A stretch of DNA of 64,000 nucleotides from Trichomonas tenax (Eukaryota > Parabasalia > Trichomonadida > Trichomonadidae): contig JALKBU010000116.1 in NCBI GenBank assembly GCA_023091735.1, forward strand, positions 1 to 64,000, in the 5' to 3' direction. Positions 47,933 to 57,859 of this stretch are shown piece after piece. How positions within the stretch are numbered: position 1 is the first letter of the stretch; every line of letters starts with the position of its first letter. The position numbers and the translations under genes are program-made. The notes beneath the pieces are model-generated. The model worked only from the letters and a program-made list of their open reading frames with translations. It had not been told where the DNA came from and did not search any database.

Positions 47933-48268
47933 AATAAAAAATTAATTTTTTGTGGGTGTTGAAAACCTAAATTAGTTTTTTGAATATTTTACATTTTAAA
48001 TGCTACTCATGGAACCATATGATGTTAAATGCCTCTAAATCGGAAAAATCCCTTGTCGTCTACGTGCCAACACCGTGGACCTACTCCATAGGGAGATGAT
48101 CCGTCCTTTCTTCCAAGAAGGGCTTTGATATTCCCATCATTGAACCCATTTCTTGCTTCCATTTATCTTTTTTCTTCAGATATATGAAGAATAACATCCA
48201 CCGTTATATCGTACTTAGATTAAAAAGTCTTTTTCATAGGTGAACACCCCAAAAATTAATTTTTTATT
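47933..48268. mobile_element. Small inverted-repeat element (about 336 bp)
   Basis: Left arm AATAAAAAATTAATTTTTTG then TGGGTGTT; the right arm reversed reads AATAAAAAATTAATTTTTGG then GGTGTTCA. Arms of about 28 bases match with small gaps. The core AATTAATT is itself palindromic, which lowers confidence. The interior holds the 45-codon ORF at 48025-48162. Confidence 0.4.
48025..48162 (-). CDS. Possible small ORF, 45 residues, unknown
   Basis: An ATG-to-TAA frame with higher GC than its flanks; the peptide contains NDGNIKALLGRKDGSS and PRCWHVDDKGFFRF. It is not recognised. It is suspicious because it is the only GC-richer part of an otherwise AT-rich region and lies inside the small inverted-repeat element; it could be a relic of a transposon or of a larger gene, or chance. 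Confidence 0.25.
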   Translation of the reverse strand: MEARNGFNDGNIKALLGRKDGSSPYGVGPRCWHVDDKGFFRFRGI

Positions 48269-48393
48269 TTTTCCATTAAAAAATTTCGAGGAATTCTCAA
48301 AATTCAATGTAAAACGATTTCGTTTTTACTCGACTTTTATTATCTAAATATTGAAATATCAGCTTTTTTATTTTAATAAGGGCTTTTATGGTT

Positions 48394-48426
48394 GTGCGCA
48401 TTGGCCTTAAAAAGGCCAATGCGCAC
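48394..48426. repeat. Perfect hairpin: 15-bp arms, 3-base loop
   Basis: GTGCGCATTGGCCTT, AAA, then the exact reverse complement. It could extrude as a cruciform or, if transcribed, form a stable stem. No adjacent gene explains it. Confidence 0.9.
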
Positions 48427-49596
48427 GATTTTTGGAAAGCATTCGCATGCAAAAGTGACAAGGACCCTGAGGAGCAGCCCCTCTTATTATAGCAATATAC
48501 CATATTTTAAACATAAGCAGTCTAAAAATCCATAGTGTTGATTGATTTTACTGTTTTTAATGGAAAAATGAATGTTTTCAAAAATATATATTTTATTCTT
48601 TTTTAAAATCTTGATGCTGTTTAAAATGAAAGCAAAACATTACTGGCAGCATAAATGTGAGTATTGTACTCTAATATCAGCTGGTAAAGAGGACGAGCAA
48701 AGTCATCACAAGTTTTCTTCATTTGGTAGTTAGTCCTTCATACTATACTATTCAATTGTAGTTGATTCTGTCCATTTATTCCTCACAATTTCAAATTTTT
48801 TCCTATGATAATTTTAATCATTTGTTTCAAACTAAAAATTAACTGCCATTCATATTGCCTAGATGTGTATATTACAATTCTTTAATCATATATACAATAT
48901 AAGAAAATCAAAATTATCTCAAAAGATTCTCGTTAAATATGCCCCTTTTTGTTGTCATTCCTTTATATGAGCTATTTGCAATACCGCTATCATAGAGCGC
49001 ATTGTGCGAATTTGCGCATGATCGGCGCAGCGTATTCACATTTTGTCACTTTTTAGGAAAAATACAGGGTTAGAACACAAAAATGAGGAAGATCAATGGT
49101 TTAAAAGGGGTATAAATCAATATAAAGGGGATGTTTTCGTGGATAAAACAGGGGAAATGGGAGAAAAATGGGGGTGATAATAGATAGGGTTTATCAACTT
49201 TTATCAGGTGGTAGTTTAAGTATTACAGGGTAATGAATGAATATTTGGGGGTTTTCAAGTTCATAATGCGATCAGTAAATCGACAAAATCCGTGCGCATC
49301 AAAAAAATACTCAATGCGCACATCTATACGGGCTTTCAAACTCAAGCAGGGGGTTATAGAAATACAATAAATAAATCATTCCATATTACTCTCTATTCTA
49401 TGTAAATTCATCACAATAAATCAAACAAATCGATATTTTTCATTTCAAGGCCCTTCTATTAAGGATTCAAGCAATTCTTGTCGTGGACTTTTATGTGGCG
49501 AAGTATTTGATATATAAATTTTTTGACGAAATAAAATTTAGAAATATAAGATTTTGGATTGAATAAACAGTAGAAAGATTGTTTATAAATAAAAAT

Positions 49597-51834
49597 TCAC
49601 GCATTTTGGATAGTAACATCAGAATCTTCGCTATCAGGTTCACTTTCCATTGGGGGCTCTTCAGTTCCATCATAATTTGGAGCTCTCATCAATGTTGCTT
49701 CAACTTCAGAGTCATCATTAGAGTTACTTTCTGGTTTAGGTGCTTCCTTTTGTTGCTTAAGTAACTCTTCCTTCTTCTTATTCTCTTTTTCTTCTTTCCT
49801 CTTTGCCCTTCTTTCAGCTCTTCTCGCTTCTTTTTCTTCCTCTTTCTGCTTCTTCTTTTGTTCCTTTAGAAGCTTGCGAATAAGATCACCACGAAGTAAA
49901 GGCCTCGTTGTTGGCCTTGTTGTCTTGTAATAGCAAAATTCTGGATATTTGACATTTAGATCAAGTTCGATTTCCTCGCTTTCTGATGAAGAACTTGATG
50001 AATAATCTGATATATCTTCTGAGCTTGATGGCTCCTTTGGTTTTTTTTTCTTTGGTTCGGGCTTTTCTTCGAACTTCTCGTCAACAACAGGTTTATCATC
50101 ACTGCTTTGTTCTGCTGGAACAAGGAATGACGGAACAGTGAAATCATCAGCTGTCGGCTCTAGGTGATCATCTGTGGTTTCGATCTTGATTGGCTCTTCT
50201 GGTGACGGCATTAGCAGTGATGGAGGAGGAAGAGAGCTGAATGAACCAGAGCTTGGTATTCCGAAGCCTCCAGTGAGTGGAGAAGGAGCAGATCCTCCGA
50301 CACCAGGAACAGGTGTTGAGAATGGAGAATCGGATTCCAATATTGATATTGTTGGTGGTGTGAATGTATATTTATTCGGAGGAAGACTTTGTGGACCAGT
50401 TGGAAGAACAGGGAAGCTGTCGAAGATGCCTGTGTTCTGGAAAATTCCTTCTGGAGATTTTGGTGAAAATGATGTTGAAGATCTGTTTCTCGTTAAAGCG
50501 TCGCTTCCTGTTAATTTTCGAGATCTGAGTGATATTGGGTTGATAATATTATTGTATGATTCTATTTGATTGGCAGCACGTGTTGTGGAAACGTGTTGTA
50601 CATAAATATTGATGTTATTTGTAATTTCATCTAAGAATTGCTGTGCTTCTTCTTGTGTCAATGATTCTTGGATTTGCATCTCTAACTCTGGTTCAACATC
50701 ATAGTTTTGGATGAAAAACACTAATAATGACTGATTTTGGAAGTGATCTTTGATTGATTTGTCACCAATAACAATTTCGAATATAAATTTGAGACAGAGT
50801 ATTGATCTGTCGTGTGCTGTGAAGTTTTGGTGAGCAGTTGAACTGAAAATGATGTAAATTATGTAATTAACGAGTCCACCGAATTGTGTCTTTGTAAACG
50901 GTATGACATCGTGTGTCTGCTTGTATTTATTCGCAAATTTAGAGAATTCTGGGTCATCCATGAAAATTTTAGTCAATACTTCAAATATAAAGCATCTCTT
51001 GGTGAAAGCATCAGCCAAAGAATGGTTCAAGAAGTACTGGAAGAACCACACTTTAAGTATCTGAACGATATTTATGTCAGCTGCACGAATCCATGCATTT
51101 ACGTAATTTTTCTGTGTTTCTGTGTGAACATTTTCAATTGCGAGAATGTAAAGCATTGTAGGGTTCTCGAAATGGTATCTGTAGAACGATAATGTGCTTG
51201 GTGACACTTTCGGATATCCAACTCTCGCTGTAAAAGATCTGAAGAAATCTTCGAAAGGTTGCGTCGATTTCTGCTGAAAAGCACTGATCAAAAACTTTTG
51301 GAATTCGCTGTCTTTGCCACCAATAACTCCTGTCGAAAGATTTTTCGAAATTGCTATAAATTTGTGAACAGAACCGTCTTCATTTGTATACGATATAACG
51401 AGACCTTTGATTGTCATCATTCCCGACGAGTTACAGGAAGTCGTGAAACCTGTTTCCGGGAAATAAAATAAAAATTGCCCGTTTAAATATATAAACCAGA
51501 ACTGTCTCTCTTGTCCATCCAACTCTCTAGAAAACGCGAACCAAGTTTTCACATTTTTTGCGCGAAAATCTGCTAATGCGAAGTCCCAAGTTTTAATAAA
51601 TTGACCTTTACGAACAGATCGAGCAGGAGTAATATCAAAAGCGTCGAATTTCGGTGATTCTCGATATGGTTTTGAATCAGGAACGTGTTTAGCGCTGTTT
51701 ATTATTGACGGACTAAAATTTCGAATAAGAAGCTCATCACGCTCAAAATAGAGTGCGATGTTTGGTATGAATTGGTCTGATTTCTTCATCAACAACTCTA
51801 TAAGTTTGTCATTCTGAGCTTCGGGAATATTCAT
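49597..51834 (-). CDS. Large cytoplasmic scaffold-like protein, unknown family
   Basis: A 745-residue soluble protein. The N-terminal 210 residues look like a beta-rich PH-like module (SVRKGQFIKTWDFALADF, QFWFIYLNGQFLFYFPETG). Residues about 220-400 are helical and resemble a GAP- or ARM-like bundle (MLYILAIENVHTETQKNYV, TKRCFIFEVLTKIFMDD). From about 440 the chain is low-complexity: proline/serine-rich (PVLPTGPQSLPPNKY), an acidic serine stretch (SDYSSSSSSESEEIELD) and a strongly charged K/E helix (KKKQKEEEKEARRAERRAKR), before an acidic C-terminus. I do not recognise it; the layout suggests a signalling or cytoskeletal adaptor. No initiator of TCACTTTT type is visible upstream. Confidence 0.65.
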   Translation of the reverse strand: MNIPEAQNDKLIELLMKKSDQFIPNIALYFERDELLIRNFSPSIINSAKHVPDSKPYRESPKFDAFDITPARSVRKGQFIKTWDFALADFRAKNVKTWFAFSRELDGQERQFWFIYLNGQFLFYFPETGFTTSCNSSGMMTIKGLVISYTNEDGSVHKFIAISKNLSTGVIGGKDSEFQKFLISAFQQKSTQPFEDFFRSFTARVGYPKVSPSTLSFYRYHFENPTMLYILAIENVHTETQKNYVNAWIRAADINIVQILKVWFFQYFLNHSLADAFTKRCFIFEVLTKIFMDDPEFSKFANKYKQTHDVIPFTKTQFGGLVNYIIYIIFSSTAHQNFTAHDRSILCLKFIFEIVIGDKSIKDHFQNQSLLVFFIQNYDVEPELEMQIQESLTQEEAQQFLDEITNNINIYVQHVSTTRAANQIESYNNIINPISLRSRKLTGSDALTRNRSSTSFSPKSPEGIFQNTGIFDSFPVLPTGPQSLPPNKYTFTPPTISILESDSPFSTPVPGVGGSAPSPLTGGFGIPSSGSFSSLPPPSLLMPSPEEPIKIETTDDHLEPTADDFTVPSFLVPAEQSSDDKPVVDEKFEEKPEPKKKKPKEPSSSEDISDYSSSSSSESEEIELDLNVKYPEFCYYKTTRPTTRPLLRGDLIRKLLKEQKKKQKEEEKEARRAERRAKRKEEKENKKKEELLKQQKEAPKPESNSNDDSEVEATLMRAPNYDGTEEPPMESEPDSEDSDVTIQNA

Positions 51835-52294
51835 TAAGAAAAAATAGTTATTTTGGGGTGTGGTAAAAATAAAAAGGGAGTATGAGATTTTTGTTTTTAT
51901 TTTGTTGTCTATAACTATATTTTTCGCTTGTGTATTTGAATATCATAAAAAATCATCCTAAATCGTTTTTGATATTTTTCAAATTTTAAAATTTTGAATG
52001 AGTGAAATTTATATCATCATCATTTTATAGCCTTCAAGCAACATAAACTTTTCAGAGACTTCATTGGTGCTAATTTCAAATATTTTATATAAATATTGAA
52101 AAACATATGAATAAAAATGCATTATGAGGATTTTTGGGTGATGAAATATGATTTCTTGGTTCTAGGGTATTGTTAAATAATAGTAAATAAGAAAATAGCT
52201 ATTTATAAATAAATATAAAATTCAAATATATGATTAAGCAAAGAAGTTGCATTGAACCGTGGAGCTCGACAGCTTTCTGGCTTTGAAATATATC
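51835..52294. other. Intergenic, AT-rich
   Basis: No motif array, initiator or gene recognised. Confidence 0.4.
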
Positions 52295-53356
52295 TTACAG
52301 ATAATAATACAAAATACAATAACAAATGAATATTGTCAAAGAAAATTGCCGATTCAATATACCGTAGTTCAAATAGAAAGACCTAAACGCGTAAATAAAG
52401 AAAGCGAACAATAAAACATTTGCATTAAATTGATTTGTATTTTCAGACAATAAATATGATAAATATATACAAGCAAACATAGCTGCAATTGAAGCTAGAG
52501 GATTCATTAAATTAGACTTTGGGCGAAGTAATTTTGAATCTGAAACAATTCCAGAAACAATGTGTCCGTATTCACCATCACCATATTTAAATGGAACAAG
52601 TGTACCGTTTTGGTACATTGCTAAAACAGAAATTGAAGGTGAATTTAAAACCACAAATTGGAATCTGCTGTCGCCATTTGTGCATGAATCGAATAGTGTA
52701 TCGAACTCTGTTTTCGATTCTGAAGACCAAATCATATTAATAACTAAGAAAATTATATTGATGATGATACTGACGAAAGGATCATTCACTTGGATGTATG
52801 CACGACCAGCATTGCCATGGTAAGAATAGAAAAGGCCTTTTCTCATATATTTATTGACATCATAACCTTTTCCTTTATAAAACCAAGAATTTCCGATGTG
52901 ATCATGACCAGAGACGGTCTTGATAAGATTTATTTCAGCTGTGTTTGGTTTATATATTTGTTTATTGAATGTTTTCGCGATAATTCTTGTGCTAATCGTG
53001 TAATTGTCAGCTGTGAACACTCTAGTTTTAGCTTTTACATTCATTGGAATCCATTCGACTTCGTCTGAATACCTTCTGCATTCTGTTTCGTCACGCTTCA
53101 AAAATCCTGTTGCAATTGTTATTCCATAAAGATCATCGGTGATATCGCCGTATTTTACATTTTCTGATCTAAGCATAACAATGTCACCGTTTTCGATGTC
53201 TTTATCTTTATTTAAATTTTTAACATTTTTGAAATTTGGAAATTTGTAGTAAATATCCATCATGTTCATGCGCATAATGACGAAAAAAAAAATGAGACCG
53301 GCTACATTCAAGGCTGGGAAATTGTTTTGGAGCAAATTTCTAAAAGGAATTCTCAT
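52295..53356 (-). CDS. Polytopic membrane protein, unknown function
   Basis: A 353-residue protein with one hydrophobic segment near the N-terminus (ALNVAGLIFFFVIM). A 160-residue soluble domain with many charged and aromatic residues follows (DIENGDIVMLRSENV, DHIGNSWFYKGKGYDV), then a hydrophobic segment at about 200 (FVSIIINIIFLVINMIW) and three more near the C-terminus (ASIAAMFACIYLSYL, NVLLFAFFIYAF, LTIFICYCILYYYL). The shape recalls the TMEM43-type layout (N-terminal span, large lumenal loop, several C-terminal spans), but sequence similarity is not convincing. Start supported by a TCACTTTTC initiator at 53365-53373, 8 bases upstream of the ATG. Confidence 0.65.
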   Translation of the reverse strand: MRIPFRNLLQNNFPALNVAGLIFFFVIMRMNMMDIYYKFPNFKNVKNLNKDKDIENGDIVMLRSENVKYGDITDDLYGITIATGFLKRDETECRRYSDEVEWIPMNVKAKTRVFTADNYTISTRIIAKTFNKQIYKPNTAEINLIKTVSGHDHIGNSWFYKGKGYDVNKYMRKGLFYSYHGNAGRAYIQVNDPFVSIIINIIFLVINMIWSSESKTEFDTLFDSCTNGDSRFQFVVLNSPSISVLAMYQNGTLVPFKYGDGEYGHIVSGIVSDSKLLRPKSNLMNPLASIAAMFACIYLSYLLSENTNQFNANVLLFAFFIYAFRSFYLNYGILNRQFSLTIFICYCILYYYL

Positions 53357-53880
53357 GTTAATATGAAAAGTGACGAAATTTTAAACAATTCGATTGGTTT
53401 TTCTCGCAATTGATCGCTTGTCTGCGTCTACTCATATATTGTCCGATAAATACTTTTATCGATGGATAGAATCATCGCATTTAATTCATACATTAACATC
53501 ATATTTCAGTAAAAATGAAATATTTATCAGATCATCAATGAAAGCAGCCACATTGATATAGCATTCTATTAAATTCTGATCACGCATCAATGTATTCCTT
53601 GTTACGTGCTCTAAGCGACTTATTTTTAAAAAATAATAATCGCAATATATTGATATTGAATTTCAACACTGTGATTCATAACTTTGCGTGTAAATTTTTC
53701 TTCATCATGATATTGCAATTTTGGAAAATGGAGCTCATATTTTAAAAAAAAAATCAAAAATATTGAAAAATAAATAATATTACTTGAAGAACATGTGGAA
53801 TATACCATATGCGTATTTTTAAACATAATCAGAAGTTTAGAAATGAACATAAAAGGAATTTATACAAAAAAATATTATAA
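53357..53880. other. Intergenic, AT-rich
   Basis: Contains the initiator at 53365 and otherwise nothing recognised. Confidence 0.4.
53365..53373 (-). promoter_or_regulatory. Initiator TCACTTTTC
   Basis: Matches TCAYTW; 8 bases before the ATG at 53356. Confidence 0.6.
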
Positions 53881-55038
53881 TTAATCTGTTTGTGTGAATT
53901 CTTGGCGAACATCTTCTATGAATTTGTTAATCTGTGTGCTGTTAACTTTGAGGTAATCTCTTGCAAGCTGGATATTAGCTTTTCGCGGAATTAAAATTAA
54001 GAAGAATAATAAAAGAACGAAAGTTGTTATCAATGCATAATTGAGCCAAAATGGATAATATATTCTAGGATCGTTCAGTGCTAAGAAGGCATAAATAATA
54101 AGTCCCAGCAGTATTCCTAGAACATAGAATGGATACATCTTTCTCTTTGATGTGGAGTTAAGGAATGAATTAATTTTTGTTTCAATTTTTATGTTGTCAT
54201 CCTCGAGTTTGTCAACAGAGTGCTGGAACATTATTTTAACTTCGTCTCGAATTGGCTCTAAAAATGGTTTCTGTAAATCGCCAACATCATCATAATTGGA
54301 ATTGTATGCTTGAATAGATTGTAAAACAGGATCAGGAATGTTCTCATCCTTTCCTACAATCTTTATCAATTCGTTTGTTCTGTCAGAAACAGTCTGATTC
54401 AAGTCTGATGTGTCATGACTCAAATCAGCTTTATTCAAAAAGAATCTAATCTTTCTGAAATTGGTCTTATATATCTTCTGTACTGCATCTTTAAATGATT
54501 GAAGTTCAAGTGTTTGAACTGGATCAACTAAAATGTAGATTAAATCGGATATTTTTGCTAATTCTGAAATAAAATTAGTTATAATTGGTGATTCTCTTGT
54601 ATAACCAGGAGTGTCAATTAAAATAACAGAATCTGTTCGTGGAAGCTTAGTTTCAACAGTTTTAATTTCGATATCTGCTTTATTCTTGAGTAATAGCGGG
54701 CATTGATCTAAAAATGTGAGATTTTGCTTAAATGTTGAGAGTGTTGATGTCGTTGTTTGATATCCAGATTTAATTATTGTGATTTTAGTTGTAGCACGTG
54801 ATAAAGCAACTTTTTGGACGTCGGTTCCAAAGAAATAGTTGATTAAAGTAGATTTGCCTGTCGAATGAAGTCCCATTAACAAAACAATTACATCCTTTTT
54901 TGGTGGTGTGATTTTTAATTTAACAAATGATGATTTTGACACTGACAAAAGCCCAGGTCCGTTCTCTTCATAAAACTGGTGCAATGGCTTCAGAATTTGC
55001 TTCAATCTTGACTTCGGTTTTTCTTCGTCTTCTATCAT
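53881..55038 (-). CDS. Dynamin-superfamily (EHD-like) GTPase with C-terminal membrane hairpin
   Basis: A 385-residue GTPase. G1 is GLHSTGKST (residues 56-64), a T follows in the switch I region (SRATTKITI), G3 is LIDTPGY (about 139-145) and G4 is FLNKADLS. The G1 and G4 strings and the ILVDP strand resemble EHD/dynamin-superfamily proteins. Unlike EHD, no EH domain is present; instead two hydrophobic segments lie near residues 310-360 (FYVLGILLGLIIYAFLAL; YALITTFVLLLFFLILI), then a 30-residue amphipathic tail. GTPase, then membrane hairpin, then helix is the arrangement of membrane-shaping GTPases such as atlastin or mitofusin. It may act in membrane tubulation or fusion. Seven TTTACATGTC-type motifs lie upstream. 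Confidence 0.8.
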   Translation of the reverse strand: MIEDEEKPKSRLKQILKPLHQFYEENGPGLLSVSKSSFVKLKITPPKKDVIVLLMGLHSTGKSTLINYFFGTDVQKVALSRATTKITIIKSGYQTTTSTLSTFKQNLTFLDQCPLLLKNKADIEIKTVETKLPRTDSVILIDTPGYTRESPIITNFISELAKISDLIYILVDPVQTLELQSFKDAVQKIYKTNFRKIRFFLNKADLSHDTSDLNQTVSDRTNELIKIVGKDENIPDPVLQSIQAYNSNYDDVGDLQKPFLEPIRDEVKIMFQHSVDKLEDDNIKIETKINSFLNSTSKRKMYPFYVLGILLGLIIYAFLALNDPRIYYPFWLNYALITTFVLLLFFLILIPRKANIQLARDYLKVNSTQINKFIEDVRQEFTQTD

Positions 55039-55388
55039 AAAAAATGTTTTTGTCGTGTTAAAAATGTTTACGTTTAATAATTATTTGTGTATTTTATATG
55101 TCATATATTTGAATAATTGAATTCTTTTATATTGGCAAAAAAGTATTTACATGGCATATGCAACCAAAAATAGAATTTACTTGTCAATGTGTTTAAAATG
55201 TCATGTAATTAATATTTTTGTCAAATTATTGCGGAAAATGTCGTGTAAACATTTTTGCTTATCTAAAATATGGTTTACATGTCAATATTTTGTAAAATTG
55301 TCGTGTGTATGAGATTACGTGTCATAAATATTTTCATTTTGAGGAAAAGTAAACAATACTAAATTTATTGTTATATAAAATAAAACAA
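55039..55388. other. Promoter region with TTTACATGTC motif array
   Basis: Upstream of the GTPase gene and downstream of the BTB gene; see the array at 55145-55325. Confidence 0.5.
55145..55325 (-). promoter_or_regulatory. Array of about seven TTTACATGTC-type motifs, mixed orientation
   Basis: TTTACATGGC (55145), TTTACTTGTC (about 55176), GTCATGTAAT (55200), GTCGTGTAAA (55240), TTTACATGTC (about 55274), GTCGTGTGTA (about 55300) and ATTACGTGTC (about 55314). They lie 100-290 bases upstream of the GTPase gene, comparable to the array before the LisH gene. Confidence 0.55.
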
Positions 55389-57014
55389 TTATGTGCTCTC
55401 AGATGCATCTTCTTCTGGTTCTGGAGCGTCTTCAATACCGCATGCATAGTAAACAGCACGTGTAAATATTTGAGTCCATGGCTGATCTGGGGGGAATCCA
55501 AGTCTATGAACTCTCTGTGATACAGGATAGAAGTTAATATTAACGATTCTCATATTTTGCTTCTTTGTTTCTTTGGCAGCAATGAGAGGAACTCTATCTG
55601 CATAACTAGCGATCAACTCAGAGTCATCTGTCAATCTAACATTGCATCGAGGTGAAAATTCGCCATGCTTGATAGATTTAATTCCATCCATCAAGTGATG
55701 CTTTCCTTCAACAATGATCTTGTCTTTACCGCATTTTGTAAGCTGCGGGCCTCTCTTGAAAGGCATCAGTTGATCGAGTTGCTCATCACCGCATCCCCAC
55801 TCATCATCTCTGCAAAATCCGTAGCACGTGACAAGAGCGCCGCCATTCTGTATGTAATCGTATAAGAAAGCACTTGTTATGTCTGGGTTCTCGAATTGGT
55901 AGTGTGTGAATGCGAAAACAACATCAAATTGGAAGAGAAGTGTGTTTGTTGGATGCCCTATATCTGCATTGAATAAGAAAATGTTTTGTGGCTGAACTCC
56001 GCCTTCGATCAAATCTTGTCTGATATCTGTTAAAACATCTAAGTAAACAGATGATAAAATTAGAACTCTAATGTTCTTCTTTGTAACAGGAAGTGTCTGG
56101 TATTTCCTATCTTGAGCATTAGAAAGGAAAGATTCCCAAAGTTTGAGATTTCTTTGTTTATTGACTTTCGTCATGCTTCCTGTCATTCCTTGAACTTGCT
56201 GACGCACGTAATCAGCCGAAGGAGTATTTAGATCAACTCTTGAGAAGAGCTGCATCGAAAAATTAAGTGGAAATTTCATAATGTCTGTTAATGGAATTCT
56301 TCTGAAGTGCTTAGCTGCAAAAGGCAGTAATTGAGCTTGCTCGTTCGGAGAAGCAGATAATATCATCTCTGTTAAGCTCGCTGGCCAATCTGCTTTGAGA
56401 TATAACGAAAGCAATGTCTGTCTTTCGTCTGGCTTCAAATCTTTGTTGTTTTTTATTGTGTATGCAATTGTAGAGCACAAACAGTGGGATGATGATGAAA
56501 AATTTGGATGAGTGATGACAGTGTAAAAAATATCATAAGGAAGGGACCAAATTTCGCCCTTATGTATCAACTCGAAGTGCATTACGATGTTTTGGATAAT
56601 GATTTCCATGAAATTTGTTTGTATTTGACTCTGAATATCACGAATAGCGAAATAGAAATACATTGTATTCTCGGAAGTAATATTTGCAATCATCCATTGG
56701 TATAGTGTTTCTACTAATGAAGAAATTTTGAAGAAAACTGCCATTTTAATGATCGGACCAAATGTTTTCTTGCCTACGTGGAAATTTGGATCACTATACA
56801 AGAACTGCAGCACATTGTCCAGATATTCTGCGCATCCATCAGGCAAAGTTACCTCGATAATTTTTGTTGATGGATCTTTCACAAAAATTTCGTGGAAAAA
56901 TTCCGATCTTTCGCCGACAATCGCTCTGTGGAGGCCTATTCTGTTTCCATTCGCTATCAGACATAAATCGCTGAAAGCGTGGGACTTTAATAACGAAGAA
57001 AAAGAGACTGTCAT
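55389..57014 (-). CDS. BTB/POZ protein with C-terminal glutamine-amidotransferase-like domain
   Basis: A 541-residue protein. Residues 1-110 are a BTB domain (SDLCLIANGNRIGLHRAIVG, FFHEIFVKDPSTKIIEVTLP, YLDNVLQFLYSDPNFHVG). BACK-like helices continue to about 270. The C-terminal part from about 305 is alpha/beta and resembles the ThuA/GATase-like fold (VLILSSVYLDVLTDIRQDLI, DVVFAFTHYQF, LYDYIQNGGALVTCYGFCRD), with the switch from strand to YIQNGGALV typical of that fold. BTB domains often recruit substrates to cullin-3 ligases. The combination with an amidotransferase-like domain is uncommon. TCACTTTTC at 57028-57036, 13 bases before the ATG, supports the start. Confidence 0.75.
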   Translation of the reverse strand: MTVSFSSLLKSHAFSDLCLIANGNRIGLHRAIVGERSEFFHEIFVKDPSTKIIEVTLPDGCAEYLDNVLQFLYSDPNFHVGKKTFGPIIKMAVFFKISSLVETLYQWMIANITSENTMYFYFAIRDIQSQIQTNFMEIIIQNIVMHFELIHKGEIWSLPYDIFYTVITHPNFSSSSHCLCSTIAYTIKNNKDLKPDERQTLLSLYLKADWPASLTEMILSASPNEQAQLLPFAAKHFRRIPLTDIMKFPLNFSMQLFSRVDLNTPSADYVRQQVQGMTGSMTKVNKQRNLKLWESFLSNAQDRKYQTLPVTKKNIRVLILSSVYLDVLTDIRQDLIEGGVQPQNIFLFNADIGHPTNTLLFQFDVVFAFTHYQFENPDITSAFLYDYIQNGGALVTCYGFCRDDEWGCGDEQLDQLMPFKRGPQLTKCGKDKIIVEGKHHLMDGIKSIKHGEFSPRCNVRLTDDSELIASYADRVPLIAAKETKKQNMRIVNINFYPVSQRVHRLGFPPDQPWTQIFTRAVYYACGIEDAPEPEEDASEST

Positions 57015-57027
57015 TGAAAGTATTCAT

Positions 57028-57036
57028 GAAAAGTGA
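57028..57036 (-). promoter_or_regulatory. Initiator TCACTTTTC
   Basis: Matches TCAYTW; 13 bases before the ATG at 57014. Confidence 0.6.
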
Positions 57037-57859
57037 CAAGATATTTTCATCGAGAGGTGTTTTAACTCTCAAATTTGGATTTTAGGGACCAAAATTGGCA
57101 AATTTAGCATTACCATTATGTTAATGTTATGATAAACCATATTTTAAAAGTGGATAAGGTTAAAAGTTATGTTTTTTCACAATTTATTTGACACTGTTTA
57201 CATTAATAAAATAGTATATATGATGCGAATTATTTTTCCATCGTTTTTATTTTTGAATACTTTATTTCTATTAATCAATAATTTCAGCAAATTTATTGGG
57301 AGGCTATGAGTATAAGTTGGTGTATCACATTAAAAACATGCAATATGTGCATACGTCTATGTTTTTTTTTTGTCATCTCCGCAATGATTTCGTGAATTTA
57401 TAAATTATGATACTTAACAATTATTCAATTAGGAGCTTGTATTATGTATTATTTGTAATATGTTACTATGTTGTCTGCATGTGATATATTTATAATAAAT
57501 ATTGCTATTTACTCAATAATAAACTGATATCAAATTGTTAATGAAAAATATGAAACGATATTATATATGTTTAACACTACAACTATGTATGGTATCACAT
57601 AAGAGTTATATCTGCCCATACATGTTTGATCTGGTTCTGACCCCCAGAGTTGATACACTTTCATTGTTTTTTATTTTGTGCATTTTGAGCTTTGATATTT
57701 ATACCATAAAACAGGAACACTTCAGCACAGCTATAGAACTAATCTTGGCACGAATTAATTACATTTTTTATGATTTTATTTTGATCATCGCACCACAAAA
57801 AGTGAGTTAATTCGAATACACAATGACTTTCATTCATTATCTATAATAAAAATATATAG

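Larger units (their letters stand above)
47811..49596. other. 1.8-kb gene-poor region
   Basis: Holds the initiator at 47826, a run of 44 T (47878-47921), a small inverted-repeat element with a 45-codon ORF (47933-48268), a perfect hairpin (48394-48426) and a cluster of TGCGCA strings (48995-49030, 49293-49325). No conventional gene. Confidence 0.45.

Noticed and set aside
57535..57810. 91-codon ORF in the 57-59.8 kb region
   Set aside because: No initiator, no motif, AT-driven composition; looks like a chance frame.
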